In this document: positions 18,511 to 26,286 of the stretch, piece by piece
Position numbering within the stretch: position 1 is the first letter of the stretch
How the letters are laid out: every line of letters begins with the position of its first letter
From: Gammaproteobacteria bacterium
Lineage (GTDB): Bacteria > Pseudomonadota > Gammaproteobacteria > Pseudomonadales > Halieaceae
Assembly (NCBI GenBank): GCA_030427085.1
Contig: JAUHXH010000001.1
Coordinates: forward strand, 1-64,000
Length of the DNA: 64,000 bases
Reading direction: 5' to 3'
The notes under the pieces: generated by a model
What the model saw: the letters and a program-made list of their open reading frames with translations, nothing else
The model's database searches: none
Told to the model about the DNA's origin: nothing
Made by a program: the position numbers and the translations under genes

Positions 18511-18866
18511 GTGGCGGCTCCCCCGGCGATACGCTCCATAATCACGCTGGCGCCGTGTATCTTCACACCCTCTACCAGACAATCCTGGTTATAGCCGCGT
18601 GCCGTGGTGCAGGGTGGGCAGGCCCAGACGTCGCCACCCCGGGCCATGAAGTCCTCCAGTAGGGTTTTCAGCTTGTCCATCGGCGCCACGTGGGTGTGCT
18701 CGATACCGTTCTTGCGTACCAGGTCGATGGCACTGCTGGTGAGGAACAGGCCGACGGTTTTGCCGGAAGTCAGTGCGCCGTTGGCGATAGTCAGGCCAAC
18801 CGACGACACTTCGTCGTAAATGCCCTTGGTCATAACGATGATCAGGTCAGTGGTTTCGTTGTTCAT
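18498..18866 (-). CDS. DsrE-family protein
   Basis: 122 residues starting behind a strong AAGGAG site. The Rossmann-like DsrE/F fold is indicated by 'LIIVMTKGIYDEVSSVGLTI' and 'VGLFLTSSAIDLVRK', and by 'DVWACPPCTTARGY', where two Cys lie in ACPPC close to the position of the active cysteine of sulfur-relay DsrE/TusD proteins. Small cytoplasmic, probably sulfur- or redox-linked; no partner sulfur genes are present. It follows an HxlR regulator in the same direction, with 132 bases between. Confidence 0.8.
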   Translation of the reverse strand: MNNETTDLIIVMTKGIYDEVSSVGLTIANGALTSGKTVGLFLTSSAIDLVRKNGIEHTHVAPMDKLKTLLEDFMARGGDVWACPPCTTARGYNQDCLVEGVKIHGASVIMERIAGGAATLTF

Positions 18867-18960
18867 GGTAGTTGCTCCTTAGAAGTGTAATGTCGTTTCC
18901 GCGAACCGGTCTTGGCCGCTTGAAGGAAAGTCTAGGGAGCGAGGGGCCTACCTTTTAGGG

Positions 18961-18991
18961 CAGATTCTGTAGCAAGCCACTACAGAATCTG
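18961..18991. repeat. Perfect 12-bp inverted repeat between HxlR and DsrE genes
   Basis: CAGATTCTGTAG (18961-18972) and its exact complement CTACAGAATCTG (18980-18991) around a 7-base loop. No T-tract on either strand, so it is not a standard terminator. It lies 95 bases before the DsrE-like start and 8 bases beyond the HxlR stop. Possible operator or mRNA-end hairpin. Confidence 0.6.
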
Positions 18992-18998
18992 AAGTAAA

Positions 18999-19688
18999 TC
19001 AGCTGGAGAAAATGCGCGGATTGTCGGTGGTGAACGAACTGATGCCGAGCCAGCGGCTGAGGTTGTTGAGGTAGACCGGCGGGGCCACCAGTTTTACCAG
19101 GTCTTTATCGATAGCCCGGTGGATGTCCAGTTCGCCGTACCAGACCCTGGTCAGGGTGGGCACAGAAGCGGTGATGTATACGTCCACGTCAAAGCCCATG
19201 TCCTGAGCGCATTCCTGTACCTCGCCATTGCGAACATAAATAAACTGCTTGGGGTCGTCCTTGATGTCGGTGAGGTTGAGTTGCAGGACGGTATCACCGG
19301 CAGGCAGTTCATCGACGTTGATGCCCCCGGCGAAGTCCCGGAGCAGGCCGGAAACCGTATTCTGTTTGTCGGTCATGCCCTCTCGGGCGTAGCGCATCCC
19401 CCAGCGCCCGAGCTCTGTCAGCACCGGCGCCAGAGCCTTTCCCGAAGGCGTGAGGAAATACTCATATCGGTTGCCGGTTCCACTGCGTTTGCGCAGCACG
19501 ATACCCTGCTCCTCAAGGAAGCGCAGGCGGTCGCGAAGCAGTGAGGGTGAGAGCTGGGGAATATACTTCTGGATCTCCGAATAGCGGGTGGAGCCGAAGA
19601 ACAGTTCGCGGATGATTTGCAGCGTCCAGCGCTCGCAGAGTACCGAGGTGGCCATGGATATGGGGCAGGCTTCGCCGTAGTCGAACAT
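18999..19688 (-). CDS. HxlR-family regulator with SCP2-like C-terminal domain
   Basis: 229 residues. The winged helix (about 8-100) starts 'CPISMATSVLCERWTLQIIR', the typical HxlR opening with an early Cys, then 'GSTRYSEIQKYIPQLSPSLL' and 'RKRSGTGNRYEYFLTPSGKAL'. The C-terminal half (about 115-215) is an SCP2/sterol-carrier-like ligand pocket, seen in a subset of larger HxlR proteins. HxlR proteins usually sense electrophiles or oxidants. A 15-bp palindrome lies 29 bases upstream and may be its own operator. The DsrE-like gene downstream is the likely partner. Confidence 0.85.
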   Translation of the reverse strand: MFDYGEACPISMATSVLCERWTLQIIRELFFGSTRYSEIQKYIPQLSPSLLRDRLRFLEEQGIVLRKRSGTGNRYEYFLTPSGKALAPVLTELGRWGMRYAREGMTDKQNTVSGLLRDFAGGINVDELPAGDTVLQLNLTDIKDDPKQFIYVRNGEVQECAQDMGFDVDVYITASVPTLTRVWYGELDIHRAIDKDLVKLVAPPVYLNNLSRWLGISSFTTDNPRIFSS

Positions 19689-19717
19689 AGTGTCCCCGCT
19701 TGTTTCAGTCGCGTTAA

Positions 19718-19732
19718 TTATACGAAGTATAA
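19718..19732. promoter_or_regulatory. 15-bp palindrome, candidate HxlR operator
   Basis: TTATAC-GAA-GTATAA, a perfect 6-bp dyad, 29 bases upstream of the HxlR start in the region divergent from the LysM/BON gene. HxlR proteins bind short TAC/GTA-type dyads and often autoregulate. Confidence 0.5.
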
Positions 19733-19880
19733 CCGGCGTTCGAGCGTGGCTGGTTCCCGGTGATACTCGAGTTGTGGTGACCGGTACTGACAGGGAATAC
19801 TAGGCTATAGTTGAAGAGGGCCGCAGCCCTAAGGCGGCACGATTCCAGCACAAATCCCAGCTATAGGAGCGACAGGCACT

Positions 19881-20450
19881 ATGGGTTTATTTGATTTTGT
19901 GAGCAATGCCGGTGAAAAACTGACCGAGGCCGTACTTGGCAGCACCGACAGCCCGGACATCAACAAGCCGGCGGAAATTTCCCCGGAGCGGATCAATGAG
20001 TTGCGCGCCCAGAACATCGGCCGCATGGTTTCAGAGTTGGACATCGATGGTGAGCAGGTCCAGGTTAGCGTCAACGGCGACAAAGCCACCCTGACGGGCA
20101 CCGCGCCCAGTCAGGAAGCACTGGAAAAAATCGTACTCTGCGCCGGAAACCAGCACGGTATCGCCCAGGTGGACTGCCAACTTGCGGTGGACGCCCCCCC
20201 TGCGCCTGTTGCCCCTGCCGCCAGTGACACCGACAGCGCCCCAGCTGCCAGCGACGCCGCTCCTGCGCCCAGTCCGGAAGCCGCTTCCACGTTTTACACG
20301 GTGAAATCTGGGGATACCCTCAGCGCTATCGCCAAGGCCCACTACGGTGACGCCGGTAAGTACATGGTGATCTTCAAGGCCAACGAGCCGATGCTCAAGG
20401 ACCCCGACAAGATCTACCCTGGCCAGAGCCTGAGGATTCCGCCGCTGTAA
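19881..20450 (+). CDS. BON-LysM protein, Kbp-like
   Basis: 189 residues. It starts 'MGLFDFVSNAGEKL', like the potassium-binding protein Kbp (YgaU). A BON domain (about 45-100, 'VQVSVNGDKATLTGTAPSQE') and a C-terminal LysM domain (about 137-188, 'FYTVKSGDTLSAIAKAHYG', 'IYPGQSLRIPPL') are joined by an Ala/Pro/Ser linker of about 35 residues that E. coli Kbp (149 residues) lacks. No signal peptide. Kbp binds K+ in the cytoplasm; that role is inferred from domain order only. Confidence 0.85.
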   Translation: MGLFDFVSNAGEKLTEAVLGSTDSPDINKPAEISPERINELRAQNIGRMVSELDIDGEQVQVSVNGDKATLTGTAPSQEALEKIVLCAGNQHGIAQVDCQLAVDAPPAPVAPAASDTDSAPAASDAAPAPSPEAASTFYTVKSGDTLSAIAKAHYGDAGKYMVIFKANEPMLKDPDKIYPGQSLRIPPL

Positions 20451-20477
20451 GTGGCCGTTGTCTATCTTTAGGAGGAG

Positions 20478-21440
20478 CTAGCCTGCCGCCTGTACCGTGA
20501 AACGCTCCCGGGGGAAATGTACATGCACCACGCCCGTGGTCGGTGTTTCTCGGCGCAGGATAAATCGATCGGGCAGGCTCGCCACCAGCACGCCGTTAAC
20601 GGCTTCCTGGGCGTAGTCCGAGGGCGCAATACTCACGGCCTGGTCGAGTAAGGGGTCGTCGCCACTGTCCTGGGGCAGGGGGCGCGGTTCACTGTTGCGC
20701 GCCAGGGCCAGACACTCGCTGTCATCTATGTCGCGGCTGGCGTCGTGATGGAAAGCGTTGATGCGCTGCACCCAGGCGGCGGTGGCCGGATGATGTTGCA
20801 ACAGTTTCTTCCCCCCAATTTCGGTGGCAAACCACAGCGCGTGCCAGGCGCTGAAGTCGATCATGCCGGGCTGCACTCCCTGCAGGTAGTCACCGCTCAG
20901 GAGCGCTTCCAGTTCATCGAGGTAGGACGCTATGGTGCCGGCGGCATCCTGCGGAGGGCGCGATGCCGGCGCCATGTTAGCTGCGACTCCCTTGCGGTCT
21001 TTCAGCAGGCGATACAGGCCAAGCGGACCGATATCCGCGAGCACCTTGCGCGCCATTGGCCACCCCATGGACTGCCGGACCAGCGAAAAGAACACGGGCA
21101 TCTCCGCCCGATTCACAAAATCGCGTTGCTCTGCGCTCAGCCCCTGCGATGAGAGCTCCGGGCGGCCGGCCCGCTGGGCGATCTCTTCACTGACAACTCT
21201 GGTGTCACAAAACATGTCAGCCCCGAGCTGCGCCACCGGAACGCGGCGATAGCCGCCGGCGAGGGCGTTCACTAATGGCCGCGGCGGCATTGGTCCGGTC
21301 AGTGCGGAAGCCCAGGGCAATTCGGCGTAGCCGAGCATGGCGCGGATCTTTGCGGCGAAGGGGGAAATGGCGTAGTGGTGCAGGATGAACTCGGACACTG
21401 AATGACTCCCTGACGATGAATTATTTTGGCTGTCAGGCAT
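20478..21440 (-). CDS. Glutathione S-transferase-like protein
   Basis: 320 residues. An N-terminal thioredoxin fold (about 16-95: 'FILHHYAISPFAAKIRAMLG', then 'GGYRRVPVAQLGADMFCDTR') is followed by an all-helical GST C-domain to about 250 and an extra 70-residue tail. Ser/Tyr in 'HHYAISPFA' would activate glutathione. A GTG 14 codons in is an alternative start. Monocistronic, convergent with the LysM/BON gene. Confidence 0.8.
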   Translation of the reverse strand: MPDSQNNSSSGSHSVSEFILHHYAISPFAAKIRAMLGYAELPWASALTGPMPPRPLVNALAGGYRRVPVAQLGADMFCDTRVVSEEIAQRAGRPELSSQGLSAEQRDFVNRAEMPVFFSLVRQSMGWPMARKVLADIGPLGLYRLLKDRKGVAANMAPASRPPQDAAGTIASYLDELEALLSGDYLQGVQPGMIDFSAWHALWFATEIGGKKLLQHHPATAAWVQRINAFHHDASRDIDDSECLALARNSEPRPLPQDSGDDPLLDQAVSIAPSDYAQEAVNGVLVASLPDRFILRRETPTTGVVHVHFPRERFTVQAAG

Positions 21441-21515
21441 CCTAACACTGGTTTTGCCGGTACTGGTATGGCGCTGTAGTACTACGGGCCCGCTCTGTCA
21501 CGGGGTAATGCAGAC

Positions 21516-22049
21516 TCAGTTTGACGCTACCTTATCCCACTCTTCCCGTGCGTGTTGGAACTGGTTGTGCGCTTTACCTACGTATAGCAGCACCTCATCC
21601 ACATAGCCGTCCGTGGACGCTGACCACACACGGTTCAGATAGCGCTCTCCGGCGGCAAAGCTGGACATGATGTCGGCGTAGGCCATCAGGCCGAAGAGGT
21701 GCTTCATACTCTCGCGGGCGTCGGCAAACCTGGCCAGGTCATCCCGGAAGATCCGATCGATCTCGAAGCGCATTTCATAGGTGGGAACTTTGTCCTTGCG
21801 ACCATCCAGTTCGGCCAGGTTGGCCAGGATGTTGTTCAGGCTTTGCTCCAGTGCGTTGCGGTCAGTGGCCAGCAGGCTGTCATCCTGAGCCGCGGCGCGT
21901 TCGCCAGACTTGAGCATGAAAATACCTGCCACACCGGCAATCAGTACGGGGATGAAAAAGGTCCAGTTGACGGCGGTTTCGTCCAGACTGGCGAGGAAGG
22001 CTCCGCCGAGAAAAGACGCTACGATAATCAGCTTGGCAAATGTCATCAT
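21516..22049 (-). CDS. Small membrane protein of unknown function downstream of the OPT transporter
   Basis: 177 residues. Two hydrophobic helices at the N-terminus (about 4-22 and 28-46) and a charged helical cytoplasmic part (about 55-175) with no family I recognise. Strong AAGGAGGAG site. It starts 12 bases after the OPT transporter stop, so the two are cotranscribed and the protein may be an accessory to that transporter. Confidence 0.6.
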   Translation of the reverse strand: MMTFAKLIIVASFLGGAFLASLDETAVNWTFFIPVLIAGVAGIFMLKSGERAAAQDDSLLATDRNALEQSLNNILANLAELDGRKDKVPTYEMRFEIDRIFRDDLARFADARESMKHLFGLMAYADIMSSFAAGERYLNRVWSASTDGYVDEVLLYVGKAHNQFQHAREEWDKVASN

Positions 22050-22061
22050 GATGTCTCCTCC

Positions 22062-23822
22062 TTAGGATGCGCTCAGAATGATTCGAACAGCATCGCCCAC
22101 GCCCACCAGTGCCTCGCCGACGATAATGCCGGCGGCGATGGGAATGCCTTTGTTGTCAGACCAGTGTTGCCCCATTCTGCGGTCGGAAATCTCCCGCAGT
22201 AAGGTGCCCAGGGAGTAGGTCAGCACAATGTTGAAGGGTAAGTAGAAGCCAAGTCCGACCGTGATACCCAGGCCGGTCATCATGGCCGACAGTAGACCTC
22301 CCAGCAGCGCGCCTGCCACATATTTTTCCGTCGGTACATCACCGCCCGTAATACCATTAACCATGGAGGCCAGTGCCTGACCCTGCGGTGCGGGGAGTTC
22401 GTCACTGCCCAACCCGAACGCCTGGTGGAGCACGTAGATCAGCACGATGATCACAATCGGACCCAGCCAGGCACCGGCAAACTGGCCCATCTGCTGCATG
22501 CGCGGTGTGGCGCCCACCAGGTAACCGGTTTTCATATCCAGCATCAGGTCGGTGGCCTGACTCATCGCCACGCAGGTAGCGGCGCCAACGGTCACCGCGG
22601 CAACAATGGCCTGGGTGGTTTCCATACCGCTGGTCAGCATGATCAGGATGGTCACTGCCACCAGCGTCATACCCGACAGCGGCGACCAGTTGGTACGGCC
22701 GATGGCTTCACTCAGGATGATGCCGGCCATCCAGATCCACAGCGTGCCCAGCAGCCCCATAGCAATACCACGGCCGATGCCAACGTTATCAGCGGAGGTC
22801 CAGGCCATCACCATCAGCAGGATCGCTGCACCCACAATCGCCACATAGAGCAGCTTTATAGGCATTTCATCGCGGCTCATGGCGCTCTCGACTTTGGCGC
22901 TGTTTTGCATCGACTTGATGGCGGAGCGAATCAGCGGCAGTGCCAGCAGCACGCCGATGATCGCGCCGCCGATCAGCATGCCGATTCCCGTTGGTCGGAA
23001 CAGGCCGATGCGCAGGGCATTGGCGTCGGTGATGGTATTGCCGGCGGCATCGACGGGCAACATACCCGTGATGTCCAGCATCGGGGCCAGAAAGAAATAA
23101 CAGACATAGCCGCCGATGATAAATGCGACCCCGCCACGGCCGGCGATGTAGCCCACACCGATCGTCATCAGCGAGGCGTAAAACATCAGGTTTAAGTAGG
23201 CATAGTCATCCGGAATACCCAGCCAGTCGCCCAGGTGGATGTCGTGAACTCCGTTGGCCAGCGCGATGGCGTGCACGGTGCCGGAAAACAGCATGGCACC
23301 CACCAGCAGTTTCGCTTTTTCAATACCGGCGCCGGGAGATTTCAAAATCGTTGCCACGGCCACGCCACCGGGGTAAGTCAGGCGTTCAAAATCGATCATC
23401 TGCTTGCGCAGTGGAATGATGAAGGCAATGCCGAGGAAGGCGCCGGCGATGGCACCGAAGGTCACGATGTAGGGGTTAAGTTCCTGTCCATAGCCGAGGA
23501 TGAAGATGGCGGGTACGGAAAACATCAGGCCGCTGGAAGCACCATTTACCGCCGATGCCACCGTCTGCGCCACGTTGTTCTCGACGATGGAACGGCGACG
23601 GAGTATCCCGCGTAAAATGCCAAACCCCAGGATGGCGGCCAGTTCGGAGCCTTCGATAGAAAAGCCGAGCTTCAGCGATGCATAACCGATGGCCATGGCG
23701 ATGATAACGCCGAGGAAATAGCCAACGAAAATGGCATGTTTACTGAGTTCCGGATAAGGGCCGTACGCTATTGGCCCCTCGGCATTGGCGTTCACGCCGT
23801 GTTCACTGGTTGACTCAGACAC
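22062..23822 (-). CDS. OPT-family oligopeptide/metal-chelate transporter
   Basis: A 586-residue inner-membrane transporter with about 14-16 hydrophobic segments. It has OPT signatures such as 'FSIEGSELAAILGFGILRGI', 'PYIVTFGAIAGAFLGIAFII', 'LTYPGGVAVATIL' and the C-terminal 'IAAGIIVGEALVGVGDAVRI'. Prokaryotic OPT proteins import small peptides or siderophore-like chelates with protons. A downstream small membrane protein is cotranscribed. Confidence 0.88.
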   Translation of the reverse strand: MSESTSEHGVNANAEGPIAYGPYPELSKHAIFVGYFLGVIIAMAIGYASLKLGFSIEGSELAAILGFGILRGILRRRSIVENNVAQTVASAVNGASSGLMFSVPAIFILGYGQELNPYIVTFGAIAGAFLGIAFIIPLRKQMIDFERLTYPGGVAVATILKSPGAGIEKAKLLVGAMLFSGTVHAIALANGVHDIHLGDWLGIPDDYAYLNLMFYASLMTIGVGYIAGRGGVAFIIGGYVCYFFLAPMLDITGMLPVDAAGNTITDANALRIGLFRPTGIGMLIGGAIIGVLLALPLIRSAIKSMQNSAKVESAMSRDEMPIKLLYVAIVGAAILLMVMAWTSADNVGIGRGIAMGLLGTLWIWMAGIILSEAIGRTNWSPLSGMTLVAVTILIMLTSGMETTQAIVAAVTVGAATCVAMSQATDLMLDMKTGYLVGATPRMQQMGQFAGAWLGPIVIIVLIYVLHQAFGLGSDELPAPQGQALASMVNGITGGDVPTEKYVAGALLGGLLSAMMTGLGITVGLGFYLPFNIVLTYSLGTLLREISDRRMGQHWSDNKGIPIAAGIIVGEALVGVGDAVRIILSAS

Positions 23823-23978
23823 AGATCTCTCCCATATAGCCCGAAGTCGTATGCCGCATCACACCGCTCAATGGTGTTCGCGCCCGACTTCATTATTAGT
23901 TTTAGCCTGTTCGGACGGCACGGTATGGTCGTCATTAAGACGGACGTTAACGTAAATATTAATCATCTTTCGCAGTGG

Positions 23979-24007
23979 CTACTTTAAACCCCAAAAAATT
24001 AAAGTAG
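23979..24007. repeat. 9-bp inverted repeat upstream of the alpha/beta hydrolase gene
   Basis: CTACTTTAA (23979-23987) and TTAAAGTAG (23999-24007) around an A-rich loop, in the 295-base divergent region between the OPT transporter and the hydrolase gene. The rest of that region is AT-rich with no further feature recognised. Possible operator. Confidence 0.4.
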
Positions 24008-24117
24008 AGCAATTGGGTGCCCAAACATTAACAAACGCAATCAAAAATGTCGTTCCCTGCGGCCTGCGCGAGACGCACGATATTACGGGCGACAGCTCTT
24101 TTAACAGGAATCCAACA

Positions 24118-24897
24118 ATGAAATATACACGGCAGGGTGCAGGAGAATACCTGGTCCTGGTGCATGGTGCACTCACGGACGGTTCTATGTGGCATAGCCA
24201 TGTAGCGTATCTAGCCTCCGACTTCGATGTGGTGTCAGTCACCCTGCGTCACTTTGATGGTGATGATGCAGATGGCTTTGGTTTAAACACCCACGCCCAA
24301 GATTTAATAGGTTTAGTTACCGATCTGGTCATTGAGAAACCTGTAAATATTGTGGGTTGGTCTTATGGTGCAGACGCAGTATTGAATGCACTGGTGAAAC
24401 AGGACTTGCCAGTGTCCAAAGTTCTTCTTTATGAACCGGGTTATCCCGGATGCCTCAGTGAATCAGAACTCAGTTCCTGGCAATCGGACGCGAGCGCGAT
24501 GTTCGATCCAGTGTTTTCTGAGTTTAATGGCGGCAATCTGGAATTGGCAGTTGAATATTTGATTGACGGCTCAGCTAACAAACAGGGCTACTTTCGCAGT
24601 CAACCTGAGGCAATAAGAAAGCTGCAACTAGCTAAACGCCATACTTTGGCGCATCAGCTAAATCAAAAAGAGCACCCTCTGATAAATATAGATTCGGTAT
24701 CAACAGTTAAGACTCCCGTTGTTCTGGGTTATGGAGAACACACACGCGATCTTTTCAAGTTAGTGACAGATCGAACTTCGAAGTTACTCAACAAGACGGA
24801 AGCAAACTCGGTATTTGGAGAGAGCCATATGTTTCCGCAAGAGAAACCAGAAAAGTTTTCACGTTTTATTACGAACATACTTTCAACACAGGTCTAA
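24118..24897 (+). CDS. Alpha/beta hydrolase
   Basis: 259 residues from ATG 24118, preceded by AACAGGAA. The oxyanion motif 'LVLVHGALTDGSMW' (about 12-25), the nucleophile elbow 'GWSYGA' (Ser82) and a terminal 'GESHMFP' His are all present, so the triad looks intact. Soluble, no signal. Codons are distinctly AT-richer than the upstream housekeeping block, which suggests later acquisition. Substrate unknown. Confidence 0.82.
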   Translation: MKYTRQGAGEYLVLVHGALTDGSMWHSHVAYLASDFDVVSVTLRHFDGDDADGFGLNTHAQDLIGLVTDLVIEKPVNIVGWSYGADAVLNALVKQDLPVSKVLLYEPGYPGCLSESELSSWQSDASAMFDPVFSEFNGGNLELAVEYLIDGSANKQGYFRSQPEAIRKLQLAKRHTLAHQLNQKEHPLINIDSVSTVKTPVVLGYGEHTRDLFKLVTDRTSKLLNKTEANSVFGESHMFPQEKPEKFSRFITNILSTQV

Positions 24898-25156
24898 GCA
24901 GCGTTTGGTGGCACGCGATCAGGTGTCATCCTTCCGGTTCGCTGCCCTGCGTTTACATGTGCAGTTCCTCATTGGGTCGTTACAATAACGGTTGCTCGGC
25001 GTTCTGTATAATAAATATCTTTCCGAAAAATGCAATAGTTGCTATGCTTGCTTTGCACCAGGAAAAGTGCCGTTGCCCGATAGCTGACATCGCGAGTTCC
25101 GCTTTCTGACGCTCGCTAGTCCATGCAACACAAGTATTCATTCGGAAGAGCTTTTC

Positions 25157-25822
25157 ATGAGCACATTACAGCGACTATTCCCTTCGGCGTTCCTCAGCCT
25201 TGTTTGTCTGTGGTCTCCAGTCTCATCTGCATCCCTACTCCTCGGTCATTTCGAATATGAATGTTTCGATAGATCGGGTTGTTTACATTCTTCGGGTTCC
25301 GGCACCGAAGCGAATTTGGAGCTAGAGATTTATCCAGGCAGGCTTGATTTGGGTACGTATGTTTCTGGCTCTACCACCAGCCTGACATGGGAAGTGGAAC
25401 CCTTTATCAATACCTTTTTCACAAGCGGCCTCAATCCGTCTGCTGAACCCATGGTCTTCTTGCAAGGCATAGTCGGTGGGAGTGGTTTTGGCACGACAAT
25501 GACCAAAAATCACTTTCTTAATGGGCGAGTAGAAAGTAGCGCTTCGTCAAGACTGGACGGCGGCTATGATGTGGTGCCGATCAACGGCATTGATCTAGCC
25601 TTGAACCTGCCCGTGACCCACATCAAATTTGACTTGTTCAATCTACAGATTATGCCTAGTAACCAGGTTGACGATGCTGTAGCACTACAAACACATTTCA
25701 GGGTTGAGTTTCTGAACGACGTACAGGCCGTTCCGGCACCGGGCACGATGTTCCTCTTTAGTTCGGGTATCCTCGGCATACTGATGGCCAGAAGGAGGGC
25801 GGTGAGTTCTGACTATCCGTAA
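25157..25822 (+). CDS. Exported protein with PEP-CTERM-like sorting tail
   Basis: 221 residues. N-terminal signal peptide (about 1-25, cleavage near 'SSAS'). The C-terminus has the three parts of a PEP-CTERM anchor: 'VPAPGT', a hydrophobic helix ('FLFSSGILGILMA') and a basic 'RRR' cluster. The Glu of PEP is Ala here. The body is beta-rich with no domain I recognise. PEP-CTERM proteins need an exosortase, which is not in this window. Confidence 0.75.
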   Translation: MSTLQRLFPSAFLSLVCLWSPVSSASLLLGHFEYECFDRSGCLHSSGSGTEANLELEIYPGRLDLGTYVSGSTTSLTWEVEPFINTFFTSGLNPSAEPMVFLQGIVGGSGFGTTMTKNHFLNGRVESSASSRLDGGYDVVPINGIDLALNLPVTHIKFDLFNLQIMPSNQVDDAVALQTHFRVEFLNDVQAVPAPGTMFLFSSGILGILMARRRAVSSDYP

Positions 25823-26286
25823 CAGGCCAAGTGTTCCTGACCAATCTTTGGTCTACTTGTTCCACTAAGTATTTGTTCGTAGCCTCGGGTCCCCGAGGCC
25901 TCTCCCTGAAAATCAGAAGCCACAGTGGGCCCAAGTACCGCTGGCGCTTCCCAACGGCGTGAGCGCACTTTTGAACAGCAGCTCCCAACCACCAGCGGAG
26001 CGGTGACAAGACCTTATATCAACAGTGTTTAACGTCGTTTCGATACCCTGGTTACAAAGTAATCCAAGCCAAAAAGAATATAAAACATCCTTTTTATCTC
26101 CTATCGCACTACACCACCGGGCAATTTATCTTGCTTAGCGAGTAATTATCTAGTAGTTTTCCTGTTATGCAAAATGGAAAACTTGCTGAAATATAATACA
26201 TCTACGATGTTCAGGGCCGAACAATCGTAGAGAGGAAACACGCATTGAGCAACTCTGGACAACCAAAGTGATGACGGGGATGAGAA
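25823..26286. other. Gene-free gap with hairpin
   Basis: 464 bases between the PEP-CTERM-like gene and the first TonB receptor. It contains a perfect hairpin GCCTCGGG/CCCGAGGC (25882-25899) with no T-tract, probably ending the upstream transcript. The AT-rich leader at about 26100-26230 must hold the receptor's promoter. A stretch at 26162-26201 loosely resembles the island's 37-bp dyad but needs a 4-base gap to align, so I do not call it. Confidence 0.5.

Noticed and set aside
22425-23195. 256-codon open frame opposite the OPT transporter
   Set aside because: His/Gln-rich shadow of a membrane protein gene.
25758-26009. Short minus-strand frame after the PEP-CTERM-like gene
   Set aside because: No ribosome-binding site or domain; it spans the gene's 3' end and a hairpin.
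26162-26201. A sixth copy of the island dyad before the first TonB receptor
   Set aside because: It needs a 4-base gap to align and its right arm is not conserved; left as a possibility only.
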